18,068 bases of DNA from an uncultured Acidimicrobiaceae bacterium (GTDB taxonomy: Bacteria; Actinomycetota; Acidimicrobiia; Acidimicrobiales; MedAcidi-G1), in NCBI GenBank assembly GCA_913054115.1, contig CAJXIS010000004.1:1-18068 (forward strand). Reading direction: 5' to 3'. Made by a program: the position numbers and the translations under genes. Below are positions 6,675 to 14,099 of this stretch, piece after piece. The notes under the pieces are model-generated. The model worked only from the letters and a program-made list of their open reading frames with translations. It had not been told where the DNA came from and searched no databases. Numbering within the stretch: the stretch's first letter is position 1; each line of letters starts with the position of its first letter.

Positions 6675-6947
6675 CTAGTGGAGCTGCGTGGCGGTGACGA
6701 TGCCGCCGAGGATGCAGCCGAGGCCCAGCATCAGGTAGACGTTCTTCATCCCGCCGGGCATCCAACCCACGTAGTTGAAGAAGATGATCACGATGCCGAG
6801 CAGCAGCAGACCGAACATCAGGGCGGCCACCCAAGTCGGCGAGGTCTTCGAGTCGGGGGAGATGGGGGCGCTGTAGCGCGAGCCGGACGGTCCACCCTTC
6901 GGGGTCACCCGGCCACCCTCGATGCGCTTCTTCGGAGGCGTCGACAT
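6675..6947 (-). CDS. crgA: Cell division protein CrgA
   Basis: A 90-residue membrane protein of the actinobacterial divisome. CrgA proteins have a short basic cytoplasmic N terminus and two transmembrane helices, and they bind FtsZ, FtsQ/FtsI and cell-wall enzymes. Here the N terminus is MSTPPKKRIEGGRVTPK, followed by a first helix in SPTWVAALMFGLLLLGIVIIFFNYVG and a second in VYLMLGLGCILGGIVTATQL, separated by WMPGG. The length matches the family. I chose the ATG at 6947 over a GTG two codons upstream because TATCCT (6955-6960) lies seven bases before it. The gene is divergent from trpG, as crgA lies near trpG in mycobacteria. Confidence 0.92.
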   Translation of the reverse strand: MSTPPKKRIEGGRVTPKGGPSGSRYSAPISPDSKTSPTWVAALMFGLLLLGIVIIFFNYVGWMPGGMKNVYLMLGLGCILGGIVTATQLH

Positions 6948-6954
6948 GGCCACG

Positions 6955-6960
6955 AGGATA
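6955..6960 (-). promoter_or_regulatory. -10 element (TATCCT) for crgA
   Basis: On the minus strand TATCCT is seven bases from the ATG at 6947, consistent with a leaderless mRNA. Confidence 0.5.
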
Positions 6961-7025
6961 GAGGCATCGTGCCGGGACGGGTGTCCCCTGCGGAAACCGG
7001 CCGACCGGCGGAGTCCGACGCCCGT

Positions 7026-7031
7026 TACGGT
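7026..7031 (+). promoter_or_regulatory. -10 element (TACGGT) for trpG/pabA
   Basis: TACGGT lies eight bases before the GTG at 7040. There is no ribosome binding site in the gap. Confidence 0.45.
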
Positions 7032-7039
7032 ACGGACCC

Positions 7040-7618
7040 GTGGCCGCCCGTGTCCTCGTCATCGACAACTACGACTCGTTCGTCTACAACCTCGTCCAGT
7101 ACCTGGGTGAACTCGGTGCCGAGCCGATCGTCCGCCGGCACGATGCCGTCACCACCGACGAGGCCGCAGCGCTCGAGCCCGATGCCGTGCTCGTCAGCCC
7201 GGGCCCCGGACGACCCGAGGACGCCGGCGTCTCGACCTCGATCATCCGCTGGGCCGCCGGACACATCCCGGTACTCGGCGTCTGCCTCGGCCACCAGTGC
7301 ATCGGCGCCGCCTGGGGCGGCAACGTGATCCGGGCACCGGAGGTCATGCACGGCAAGACCTCCCAGATCCACCACGAGGGCGCCGGGGTCTTCGCCGGGC
7401 TTCCCTCACCGTTCGAGGCGACCCGCTACCACTCCCTGCTGGTCGAGCGCTCGTCACTCCCCGAAGAACTCGAGGTGACCGCCTCCACCGACGACGGCCT
7501 CATCATGGGACTGCGACACCGGGACCTCGACGTCGAGGGCGTCCAGTTCCACCCCGAGTCGATCCTCACTGCCTCCGGCCACGACCTGTTGGCCAACTTC
7601 CTGGCCAGGGTGGCCTGA
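7040..7618 (+). CDS. trpG: Anthranilate/aminodeoxychorismate synthase glutaminase subunit
   Basis: Class I glutamine amidotransferase, 192 residues, the normal length for TrpG/PabA. It releases ammonia from glutamine for the chorismate-using partner, TrpE (tryptophan) or PabB (folate). The nucleophile C82 is in GVCLGHQ, and H171 and E173 are in QFHPES; the oxyanion-loop SPGPGRPEDAG is at 53-63 and the N terminus carries the typical IDNYDSFVYNLVQYLGELG. One subunit may serve both pathways; sequence alone does not separate TrpG from PabA. No trpE or pabB lies nearby. The GTG start is supported by TACGGT upstream. It converges on pknB with 19 bases between stops, the same arrangement as Rv0013/pknB in M. 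tuberculosis. Confidence 0.95.
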   Translation: MAARVLVIDNYDSFVYNLVQYLGELGAEPIVRRHDAVTTDEAAALEPDAVLVSPGPGRPEDAGVSTSIIRWAAGHIPVLGVCLGHQCIGAAWGGNVIRAPEVMHGKTSQIHHEGAGVFAGLPSPFEATRYHSLLVERSSLPEELEVTASTDDGLIMGLRHRDLDVEGVQFHPESILTASGHDLLANFLARVA

Positions 7619-7637
7619 CCCGCCCCTCGGCCGTCGA

Positions 7638-9662
7638 CTAACCGCCCTCAGGCGGCACGGTCGTCTCGGGCACGGTCTCCACGGGCACGGTCGTCACCGG
7701 CACGGTCTCCACGGGCACGGTCGTCACCGGCACGGTCGTCACCGGCACGGTCGTCACCGGCACGGTCGTCTCGACGGGCACCTCGGCCTCACCCACCACG
7801 ATCGTCACCGCCGTCCCGACCGCCACCTCCTCATCCGGCAGCGGACTCTGGGTGATGACCCGCCCGTCGTTGGGGCTGTTCACCGGCAACGCCGTGAACC
7901 GGACGTTGACCTCGAATCCGGCGCCCTCGAGGGCGATGGTGGCGGACTCCTGGGTGAGGCTCACGACCGGAGGAACCGGCACCGGAGCCGGACCGGACGA
8001 GACCACGATCGTGACCTCCTCGCCGGGCGCCAATTCAGTCCGCGAGAGCGGCTCGGTCCGCAGGACCAGGCCTTCGGCCACGTCTTCGCTGTACTCCTCG
8101 ACCGTGGTCGCCCGCCAACCCAACTGGACGATGATGTTCATGGCATCGAGCACGGGCCGGTTGGCGAGATCGGGGAGTTGCTCGACGGGCGGCCCCGACG
8201 AAACGAAGATGACGATCCGGGCCGTCGGCTCCACGGGGCTTCCGGCCGGCGGGTTCTGTTCGATCACCTGGCCGGCAGGGATGACCGGGTCCTCGAGGTC
8301 GTAGACGTCGACGACGAGGCCCATGGACTCGAGGTCGCGCACGGCGTCGGCCTGTGCGTCGCCGACCACGTTGAGCAGCACCATGGGCCCGGTGCCCTGG
8401 CTCACCCAGAGCCGGACCGTGTCGGCCTGCTCGACCTTGACGCCCGCAGCGGGCTCCTGGTCGAAGACGGTGTTCTCCGGGAACTCGTTGTTGGCCTCGT
8501 AGTCCATCTGGACGCTGAGCTTGGACTCACGGAGCATCTCCCTGGCCTGGTCCATCGGCACGCCGATCAGCGACGGGACCTCGACACGGTTCTGGACGAT
8601 GGAGGTGGTCGTCGGATTGTCGCTGCCGCCGAGCGTGTCGAGGAACTCGACGACGAGATAGCCCAGCGCGATCACCAGCGCCCCCAGGCCGACGAAGAAC
8701 AGCAGCGTGCGGCGCCATCCGTCGTCCCGGCGGCTGCGGGATCCCCTGCCGTAGTCGACGGGCGGGGATCCGGCAGGCGACGCAGCCCGCGCACCGGCTC
8801 CGCTCGGGCTCGGTGGACGCAGGTCGTGGGCGCCCTCGCGGTAGCGGCGCAGGTCGCTGCGCAGGTCCTCGGCGGTCGGATAGCGGTTGACGGGGTTCTT
8901 GGCGAGCAGCTTGAGCGTGATCGCCTCGAGCGACTCGGCCACCGACGCCCCCGATGCCCGCAGCGGCGGCGGACCCTCCTGGACGTGCTGGTAGGCGACC
9001 GCCAGCGGGGAATCGCCCGTGAACGGCGGCCGGCCGAGGAGCATCTCGTAGAGGACGATTCCGAGGGAATAGAGATCGCTGCGGGGATCGACGGGTCGGC
9101 CCTGCGCCTGCTCGGGCGAGAAGTAGGTGGCGGTCCCCATCACAGTGCCGGCCTTGGTCAACTCGGTCTGGTTGCCGACCATCGCCGTGGCGATACCGAA
9201 GTCGGCGACCTTGACGTGCCCGTTCGCCGTCACGAGGACGTTGCCGGGCTTGACGTCGCGGTGGACGAGGCCGTTGCGGTGGGCGAAGCCGAGTGCGGCG
9301 GCGATGTCTGTGGCGATCTCCGCTGCACGGTCGGGATGCAGCGCACCCTGGGTGCGGAGGATCTCGGCGAGGCTTCGACCCTCGACGTACTCCATGACGA
9401 TGAAGTACGTGCCCCCTTCCTCGCCCCAGTCGTAGACGCCCACGATGTTGGGGTGGTTGAGGTTCGCGGCAGCCTGCGCCTCGCGACGGAACCGCTCGAC
9501 GAAGCTCGGGTCGTCGGCGAACTCGTTGAAGAGCACCTTGACGGCGACCGGACGATCGAGCAGCTGGTCGCGGGCCAGGTACACGTCGGCCATGCCGCCA
9601 CGGGCGATCTGGCGATGGAGTTCGTAACGCCCGCTGAATATTGTCGGGCCCTGCGCGGACAT
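7638..9662 (-). CDS. pknB: PASTA-domain Ser/Thr protein kinase PknB
   Basis: Membrane receptor kinase of 674 residues that senses peptidoglycan or lipid II and phosphorylates division and cell-wall proteins. The cytoplasmic kinase domain (about 13-275) shows the glycine loop IARGGMADVY, K42 (VAVKV), HRDVKPGN (134-141), DFG (154-156) and an activation loop with T169, T173 and T177, followed by GTATYFSPEQA. A basic juxtamembrane linker leads to one transmembrane helix (about 319-340). Four PASTA repeats follow (about 357-425, 426-490, 491-557, 558-624), then a 50-residue tail of VPVTT-type repeats. The ATG has TAGAAT eight bases upstream, so pknB probably has its own promoter despite lying after pstP. 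No second kinase gene is beside it. Confidence 0.96.
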   Translation of the reverse strand: MSAQGPTIFSGRYELHRQIARGGMADVYLARDQLLDRPVAVKVLFNEFADDPSFVERFRREAQAAANLNHPNIVGVYDWGEEGGTYFIVMEYVEGRSLAEILRTQGALHPDRAAEIATDIAAALGFAHRNGLVHRDVKPGNVLVTANGHVKVADFGIATAMVGNQTELTKAGTVMGTATYFSPEQAQGRPVDPRSDLYSLGIVLYEMLLGRPPFTGDSPLAVAYQHVQEGPPPLRASGASVAESLEAITLKLLAKNPVNRYPTAEDLRSDLRRYREGAHDLRPPSPSGAGARAASPAGSPPVDYGRGSRSRRDDGWRRTLLFFVGLGALVIALGYLVVEFLDTLGGSDNPTTTSIVQNRVEVPSLIGVPMDQAREMLRESKLSVQMDYEANNEFPENTVFDQEPAAGVKVEQADTVRLWVSQGTGPMVLLNVVGDAQADAVRDLESMGLVVDVYDLEDPVIPAGQVIEQNPPAGSPVEPTARIVIFVSSGPPVEQLPDLANRPVLDAMNIIVQLGWRATTVEEYSEDVAEGLVLRTEPLSRTELAPGEEVTIVVSSGPAPVPVPPVVSLTQESATIALEGAGFEVNVRFTALPVNSPNDGRVITQSPLPDEEVAVGTAVTIVVGEAEVPVETTVPVTTVPVTTVPVTTVPVETVPVTTVPVETVPETTVPPEGG
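7653..7778 (-). repeat. 15-base tandem repeats encoding the VPVTT tail of PknB
   Basis: The 3' end of pknB is built of near-identical 15-base units (plus-strand form ggcacggtcgtcacc) encoding VPVTT, VPVET or TTVPV. It is coding, in frame, and likely to vary in copy number by slippage. Confidence 0.85.
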
Positions 9663-9670
9663 GGGGACGG

Positions 9671-9676
9671 ATTCTA
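9671..9676 (-). promoter_or_regulatory. -10 element (TAGAAT) for pknB
   Basis: On the minus strand TAGAAT, close to the TATAAT consensus, lies eight bases before the ATG at 9662. It sits in the 70-base gap between pstP and pknB. Confidence 0.55.
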
Positions 9677-9732
9677 TCCCCGGGGTTGGGTCGCGCTCAT
9701 CGCGGCCCTTCCCCTACGCACCGCGCGAATAT

Positions 9733-10614
9733 TCACTGCCTCCTCCGGGCCAACCGGGCGAGCAGCGACAACAGCGGCTGTTCCAACGGGCCCAGCCAAC
9801 GGCGGGCCGTCCGTGCCCCGCCTTCGGACAGCTGCTCGACCCGGACATCCGAGCACTGCCACGGCCCCTGGGCCGAAGGGGCCGCATCGACGTCGACCAC
9901 GAACACGGTCACGTTGTCGTGTCCCCCGGCATCGACGGCCGCACGCACCATGGTCGCCGCCGCCAGCTTCGGATTGTCGTTGTCCGTCAGCAGGCCTGCG
10001 ATCCGGTCGTCGTCGAGCTCGTTGAACAGACCGTCACTGCACAGCAGATAGCGGTCGCCGGTGTGGGCCGGCATCTCCCAGGTGTCGACGGACAGTGCCG
10101 ATTCGATCCCGAGGGCCCGGGTCAGGATGTTGCGTTGGGGATGCCGGAGGGCTTCCTCCTCGGTCAGGTCGCCGGACCGGACCAGGTCGGCGACGAGGCT
10201 GTGGTCGTCGCTGACCTGGGTGAGTCGGCCGTCGCCGTAGCGGTACACCCGGCTGTCGCCCACGTTGGCGACGGCGAGGACGTCCCGGCCGTCGCTGCGG
10301 ACCAGGGCCAGGGCACACAGCGTGGTCCCCATGCCGAAGAGGTCGACGTCGCCGGCCGCCCTCCCGAACACCGCCTGGTTGGCCCGATCGACCGCTCGGG
10401 CCAGCCCCACCCGGGTCCGTTCGTCGAACGAGCCGAGCACGCCGGCCACGGCCTCCGCCGAGGCGACCTCGCCGCCGCGGTGTCCCCCCATGCCGTCGGC
10501 GAGCACGAAGAGGTCGTCGCCCGTTCCGTAGTCGTCCTGGTTCGTGGCCCGCACGCGGCCCACCGCCGAGGCGGCACCGTGCGACAGGCGCACCCGCTGG
10601 TGGCGCCGGCTCAC
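9733..10614 (-). CDS. pstP: PP2C-family Ser/Thr protein phosphatase PstP
   Basis: Metal-dependent PPM/PP2C phosphatase of 293 residues, the expected counterpart of PknB. Motifs in order are GRVRATNQDDY, LADGMGGHRGGEVAS, GMGTTL, VANVGDSRVYR, VSDDHS, LLCSDGLFNELDDD and GGHDNVTV; the metal-binding aspartates are present. After the catalytic domain only about 50 residues remain (an acidic/Gln stretch and then a Leu/Arg-rich helix WLGPLEQPLLSLLARLARRR). No transmembrane segment or outer domain is visible, unlike mycobacterial PstP. The GTG at 10614 is chosen because AGAGGA (10621-10626) lies six bases before it; longer in-frame extension would overlap fhaB. It follows fhaB by 28 bases in the same direction and is probably co-transcribed. 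Confidence 0.92.
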   Translation of the reverse strand: MSRRHQRVRLSHGAASAVGRVRATNQDDYGTGDDLFVLADGMGGHRGGEVASAEAVAGVLGSFDERTRVGLARAVDRANQAVFGRAAGDVDLFGMGTTLCALALVRSDGRDVLAVANVGDSRVYRYGDGRLTQVSDDHSLVADLVRSGDLTEEEALRHPQRNILTRALGIESALSVDTWEMPAHTGDRYLLCSDGLFNELDDDRIAGLLTDNDNPKLAAATMVRAAVDAGGHDNVTVFVVDVDAAPSAQGPWQCSDVRVEQLSEGGARTARRWLGPLEQPLLSLLARLARRRQ

Positions 10615-10642
10615 CGGGTGTCCTCTACGCGGCGGGCGGCGG

Positions 10643-11056
10643 TCACCACAGCTCCAGGATCGTGTCGCCCACCTGCAGGTGGTCGCCGGCGCCCAGGGCC
10701 ACCGGCGCCTCGACACGTTCGCGGTTCACGTAGGTGCCGTTGGTCGAGCCCAGGTCCTCGACCACGAGGTGTCCGCCTGCTCGGAAGAGCCGGGCGTGGA
10801 GCGGCGAGACGTGCCCGTCGTCGACCGTGATCCCACATCCCGCGGCGCGGCCGAGCGTGAGCTCTTCGTCGACATCGACGGTCAGCCCTTCGAGGGACTC
10901 GGGGGAGATGACCATCAGGTGGCGGGGCGTGTCCCGGCGTCGACGCACCCGTTGTGATGACCGGGCGCGCACCAGCCAGGCGCTGGCGACCGCGGCGAGC
11001 GCGGCGAGCGCGGCGAGCAGGACGGCGAGTGGGAACAGGTCGGGCACGGCATCCAC
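10643..11056 (-). CDS. fhaB: Membrane-anchored FHA-domain protein (FhaB/FipA-like)
   Basis: A 137-residue protein with an N-terminal hydrophobic helix (about 7-29), a basic linker (VRRRRDTPRH) and one FHA domain (about 47-137). FHA residues that bind phosphothreonine are present: G69-R70, S84 and H87 in SPLHARL, and N106-G-T in LGSTNGTYV. Such proteins read PknB-dependent threonine phosphorylation; mycobacterial FhaB (FipA) acts at the divisome with FtsZ and FtsQ. T43 in the linker is a possible phosphosite by position only. The start is uncertain: GTG 11056 is used here, but GTG 11047 would suit the TACGAT hexamer at 11058-11063 better. It is first in an fhaB-pstP pair and divergent from tRNA-Leu. 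Confidence 0.87.
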   Translation of the reverse strand: MDAVPDLFPLAVLLAALAALAAVASAWLVRARSSQRVRRRRDTPRHLMVISPESLEGLTVDVDEELTLGRAAGCGITVDDGHVSPLHARLFRAGGHLVVEDLGSTNGTYVNRERVEAPVALGAGDHLQVGDTILELW

Positions 11057-11057
11057 G

Positions 11058-11091
11058 ATCGTATCGACGCTCCCCCGGACGATCGGGTCAA
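11058..11091 (-). promoter_or_regulatory. Possible fhaB-pstP promoter
   Basis: On the minus strand a good -35-like TTGACC (11086-11091) is followed by a TACGAT at 11058-11063, 22 bases away. That spacing is too long for a standard pair; a poor GTCGAT lies at 17 bases. Which is used cannot be told. Confidence 0.3.
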
Positions 11092-11123
11092 GGCCCGTGG
11101 GACGCGCCGTGGCCAGATGCCGT

Positions 11124-11129
11124 TACGCT
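11124..11129 (+). promoter_or_regulatory. -10 element (TACGCT) for tRNA-Leu
   Basis: TACGCT lies 14 bases before the mature 5' end of tRNA-Leu, a plausible distance for a short leader trimmed by RNase P. No clear -35 is seen. Confidence 0.4.
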
Positions 11130-11143
11130 TTCGGCCGCTACTC

Positions 11144-11227
<84 letters not shown>

Positions 11228-11251
11228 CCGTTGGCCCGGGGGGTCCGTGGC

Positions 11252-12298
11252 TCAGACCTCGGGCCGGGGCTCGCAGCCGGCGATGGTGGCAAGGAGCCGC
11301 ATCTCCTCGTCGCTCGCCGGGCGAACGGTCAGCCCGGTGGCACCGGTGGCCTCCCAGGTCGCCCACTTTGCACGGATCCGCTGTTCGTCGCCGACGAGCG
11401 CTCCGTCGTCGAGGTAGTCGTTAGGGACAGCGGCGGCCGCCTCCTCCCGCCGGCCTGCGGCGAACAGCTCGTGGATCCTGGCCGCCGCCTCTCCGAAGCC
11501 GCGTCGCACCATGGCGTCCCGGTGGAAGTTGTGGTCGTCCGTGCCATAGCCGCCGACGAGCATCGCCGTCTGCGGCTTGGCGGCATCGAGGACGGCCTGC
11601 ACGTCGTCGGTGAGCGCCAAGCGCGCCGACGCCTGGATCTCGACGTCGCCGAGCGTGCGGCCCCCCGCTTCCAACCCGGCGGAAATGTCGTCGGCGTACA
11701 GGTGGGCGCTGCCCGGCGTGTAGCCGAGCGGTAGCCACCCGTCGGCGACCTCGAAGGCCAGGCGGACGTTGCGGGGACCGCCGGAGGCCACGAAGATCGG
11801 CAGGTCGGGGTTCATGTGCAGAATCGACTTCAGGGGGCGGCCGACGCCCAGGCCTTCGGGTCCGTCGTGGGGCAGCCGCAGGACCTCGCCGTCGAGCGCC
11901 ACCGGCCCCTCCCGCCGGAACACCTGCCGGACCACGTCGATGTACTCACGCAGCGTCTGGTTGGGCCGACGCCAGGGCTGCCCGTACCAGCCCTCGACGA
12001 TCTGCGGGCCCGACAGGCCGAGCCCGCAGACCACCCGGCCGGGGGCCATCGCCTCGAGCGTGCCGAACTGCATCGCCGCCGTGGTGGGCGGGCGGGCAGC
12101 CACCTGGGCGATCGCTGTGCCGAGCCGCAGGTGCCGGGTGTGTGCCGCCAGGAAGGCGAGTGGCGTGATGGCGTCGGCGCCGTAGATCTCGGCGGTCCAC
12201 ACCGAGTCGAAGCCGAGGCGCTCGGCCAGCCGGACCCGCTCCAGGGGGAGCTCGAACCGGGGCGACGCCCAGACGTCGAGGCCGAGGCCGAGCTTCAC
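11252..12298 (-). CDS. LLM-class (luciferase-like) oxidoreductase, probably F420-dependent
   Basis: A 348-residue TIM-barrel protein of the bacterial luciferase-like family, usual length. The N terminus KLGLGLDVWASPRFEL, the GFDSVWTAEIYGADAITPLAFLAAHT segment, the LGTAIAQVAARPPTTAAM strand and the GLGLSGPQIVEGWYGQPW region are typical of actinobacterial F420-dependent members; the later IFVASGGPRNVRLAFEVADGWLP motif is also characteristic. FMN use cannot be excluded and the substrate is unknown. The GTG start at 12298 is ten bases after the stop of the AcuI-like gene, so the two are probably one transcript. No strong ribosome binding site is seen. It ends 24 bases from the convergent tRNA-Leu. 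Confidence 0.9.
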   Translation of the reverse strand: MKLGLGLDVWASPRFELPLERVRLAERLGFDSVWTAEIYGADAITPLAFLAAHTRHLRLGTAIAQVAARPPTTAAMQFGTLEAMAPGRVVCGLGLSGPQIVEGWYGQPWRRPNQTLREYIDVVRQVFRREGPVALDGEVLRLPHDGPEGLGVGRPLKSILHMNPDLPIFVASGGPRNVRLAFEVADGWLPLGYTPGSAHLYADDISAGLEAGGRTLGDVEIQASARLALTDDVQAVLDAAKPQTAMLVGGYGTDDHNFHRDAMVRRGFGEAAARIHELFAAGRREEAAAAVPNDYLDDGALVGDEQRIRAKWATWEATGATGLTVRPASDEEMRLLATIAGCEPRPEV

Positions 12299-12308
12299 GG
12301 TCGTCCGC

Positions 12309-13295
12309 TCAGGCGTTGACGTCGACGACGACCCGGCCGCGGATCCGGCCGGCGAGGATCTCCTCGGACACGCCGATGACATCGTCGAGGCCGACGACGC
12401 GCGTCATGCCGGCGAGCAACCCCTGGTCGAGGTCGGCGGCGAGGCGCTCCCACGCCACGAGCCGTCGTGGCCGGGGGACGGTCACCGAGTGGACGCCCCG
12501 CAGCGTGACGCCACGGAGGATGAACGGCGCCACCGAGGTCGGCAGGTCCATGCCCTGGGCGAGGCCGCAGGCGGCGACACAGCCCTCGGGCTCGATGGCG
12601 GCGAGCACGTTGGCGAGCGTGTGGCTGCCGACGACATCGACCGCACCGGCCCACCGTCCCCGCACCAACGGCCGGGTCGAGGGCTCGGACAGTTCGTTGC
12701 GATCGACGATGGTCGACGCACCGAGCCCGGTCAGGTAGTCGGCCTCCTCGGGCCGCCCCGTCGAGGCATGGACCTCGTAGCCACGTGCTGCCAGCAGCGC
12801 GATCGCCGTGCTGCCCACGCCGCCGGCGGCCCCCGTGACCAGGACGGGTCCGCCGTCGGGGACCACGTCGTGCTCCTCGAGGGCGAGCACGCAGAGCATC
12901 GCCGTGTAGCCGGCGGTGCCGATCGCCATGGCCTGCTCGGTGGAGAAGGCCTCGGGCAGGGGCACCGTCCAGCCCCCCTGAACGCAGGCGCGCTGGGCGA
13001 AGCCACCCCAGGTCTCCTCCCCGATGCCCCAACCGTTGACCACCACCCGGTCCCCGACCGCGACGTCGGGGTGCTCGGAGGCGGTGACCGTACCGGCCAG
13101 GTCGATACCGGGGACCATGGGCCACGAACGCACGATCGGTGACGAGTTCGTGACCGCCAGGCCGTCCTTGAAGTTGACGGTCGAGTGGGCGACATCGACG
13201 AGCACGTCGCCCTCGGGAAGGGCGTCGTCGTCGAGTTCGGTGAGGCCGGCCGAGAAGCCGTCGTCGGACCGGTCGATCAGCAGAGCTCTGAACAC
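12309..13295 (-). CDS. acuI: AcuI/YhdH-type quinone oxidoreductase (MDR superfamily)
   Basis: Zinc-free medium-chain reductase, 328 residues, close to AcuI/YhdH, whose best-known activity is NADPH-dependent reduction of acryloyl-CoA to propanoyl-CoA. Typical features are the N-terminal FRALL, the HSTVNFKDGLAVT segment (37-49), VPGIDLAGTV (61-70), ENGWGIG-like loop NGWGIGEETWGGFAQ, the nucleotide motif VTGAAGGVGS (153-162), and the C-terminal LRGVHSV and GRIRGRVVVDV blocks. No structural zinc cysteines are present. The GTG start is supported by GAGGAG (13301-13306) five bases upstream. It lies 36 bases after the MBL-fold gene and 10 before the LLM oxidoreductase. Other enoyl or quinone substrates are possible. 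Confidence 0.88.
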   Translation of the reverse strand: MFRALLIDRSDDGFSAGLTELDDDALPEGDVLVDVAHSTVNFKDGLAVTNSSPIVRSWPMVPGIDLAGTVTASEHPDVAVGDRVVVNGWGIGEETWGGFAQRACVQGGWTVPLPEAFSTEQAMAIGTAGYTAMLCVLALEEHDVVPDGGPVLVTGAAGGVGSTAIALLAARGYEVHASTGRPEEADYLTGLGASTIVDRNELSEPSTRPLVRGRWAGAVDVVGSHTLANVLAAIEPEGCVAACGLAQGMDLPTSVAPFILRGVTLRGVHSVTVPRPRRLVAWERLAADLDQGLLAGMTRVVGLDDVIGVSEEILAGRIRGRVVVDVNA

Positions 13296-13331
13296 GGGTT
13301 CTCCTCGGGTGGGTCGGGTTCGGGCCGGCGC

Positions 13332-14078
13332 CTACTGGCCGAACATGGCGAGCCACTGCTCCTCGGAGCGTGGCTGGAACACGAAGTTGTTCGTACGGGT
13401 GTGGCCCATCGTGGCCGACGGCTGCGGCGAGTACAGGTGGCCGGGATACAGGACGGCGGTGTCCGGCACCTTGGCCAACTTCTGGGTGATGCTCTGGTAC
13501 AGCGCCGCCGGGTCGCCACCCGGCAGGTCGGTGCGGCCGCAGCCCTCGAGGAACAGCGTGTCGCCGGCGACCAGCCGGTCGTCGACCAGGAAGCACTGGC
13601 TGCCCGGCGTGTGCCCGGGGGTGTGGATCAACTCGATGTCGATCTCGCCGACCCGGACGACGTCGCCGCTGGCGTGTTCGACGACATCACCCCCGCCGAG
13701 GCCGGTCACCTTTCGGATGAACTCGGCCTCCTCGCGTTGGGCGTGCACGGGCACGGACACCTCGTCGAGCAGCTCCTTCACCCCGATGATGTCGAACCCC
13801 ATCATCGAGCCGCCCACGTGGTCCGGGTGGTAGTGGGTGGCGAGCACCCCGGTGCACCGCATGCCGTCCGACTCGAGGACCTGCAGCAGGGCAGCGACGT
13901 CGTAGGCGGGATCGACGATGACGGCCTCACCGGTGTGGCGGTCGCCGATCAGGTACACGAAGTTGACCATCTGCTGTGCCATCCGGTCGGCGCTGCCGAA
14001 GTCGCGGCCGGACAGCAGCTGGCGGAAGTAGAGCCGGTCGTCGGGCATGGTCGACTCCTCGGACGGCTGGGGGCTCAT
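13332..14078 (-). CDS. MBL-fold metallo-hydrolase (glyoxalase II / ETHE1-like)
   Basis: Metallo-beta-lactamase-fold enzyme of 248 residues. Metal ligands are in order: THYHPDH (H82, H84, D86, H87), H156 in TPGHTPGS, D173 in AGDTLF, and H214 in YPGHLY. The FLEGCGRTDLPGGD stretch resembles ETHE1-type persulfide dioxygenases and related hydroxyacylglutathione hydrolases, so a thiol or persulfide substrate is likely but not proven. Two starts are supported: ATG 14078 has TACGAT (14085-14090) six bases upstream as for a leaderless mRNA, while ATG 14048 has GAGGAG (14055-14060) six bases upstream. They would give 248 or 238 residues. The gene has its own promoter in the 21-base gap after larC. Confidence 0.9.
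   Translation of the reverse strand: MSPQPSEESTMPDDRLYFRQLLSGRDFGSADRMAQQMVNFVYLIGDRHTGEAVIVDPAYDVAALLQVLESDGMRCTGVLATHYHPDHVGGSMMGFDIIGVKELLDEVSVPVHAQREEAEFIRKVTGLGGGDVVEHASGDVVRVGEIDIELIHTPGHTPGSQCFLVDDRLVAGDTLFLEGCGRTDLPGGDPAALYQSITQKLAKVPDTAVLYPGHLYSPQPSATMGHTRTNNFVFQPRSEEQWLAMFGQ
14055..14060 (-). promoter_or_regulatory. Internal ribosome binding site (GAGGAG) in MBL-fold gene
   Basis: A strong Shine-Dalgarno sequence lies inside the first codons and six bases before the in-frame ATG at 14048, so a shorter second protein may be made. Confidence 0.5.
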
Positions 14079-14084
14079 GGGCGC

Positions 14085-14090
14085 ATCGTA
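14085..14090 (-). promoter_or_regulatory. -10 element (TACGAT) for MBL-fold gene
   Basis: On the minus strand TACGAT lies six bases before the ATG at 14078, within the 21 bases separating larC from this gene. Confidence 0.5.
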
Positions 14091-14099
14091 GGGAGCGGC

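Noticed and set aside
7653..7778. Regular repeats resembling a CRISPR or satellite array
   Set aside because: The 15-base period is in frame and encodes the PknB tail, and there are no spacers.
8178..10025. Long plus-strand open frame of 615 codons opposite pknB and pstP
   Set aside because: Composition-driven shadow of pknB; no recognisable domain.
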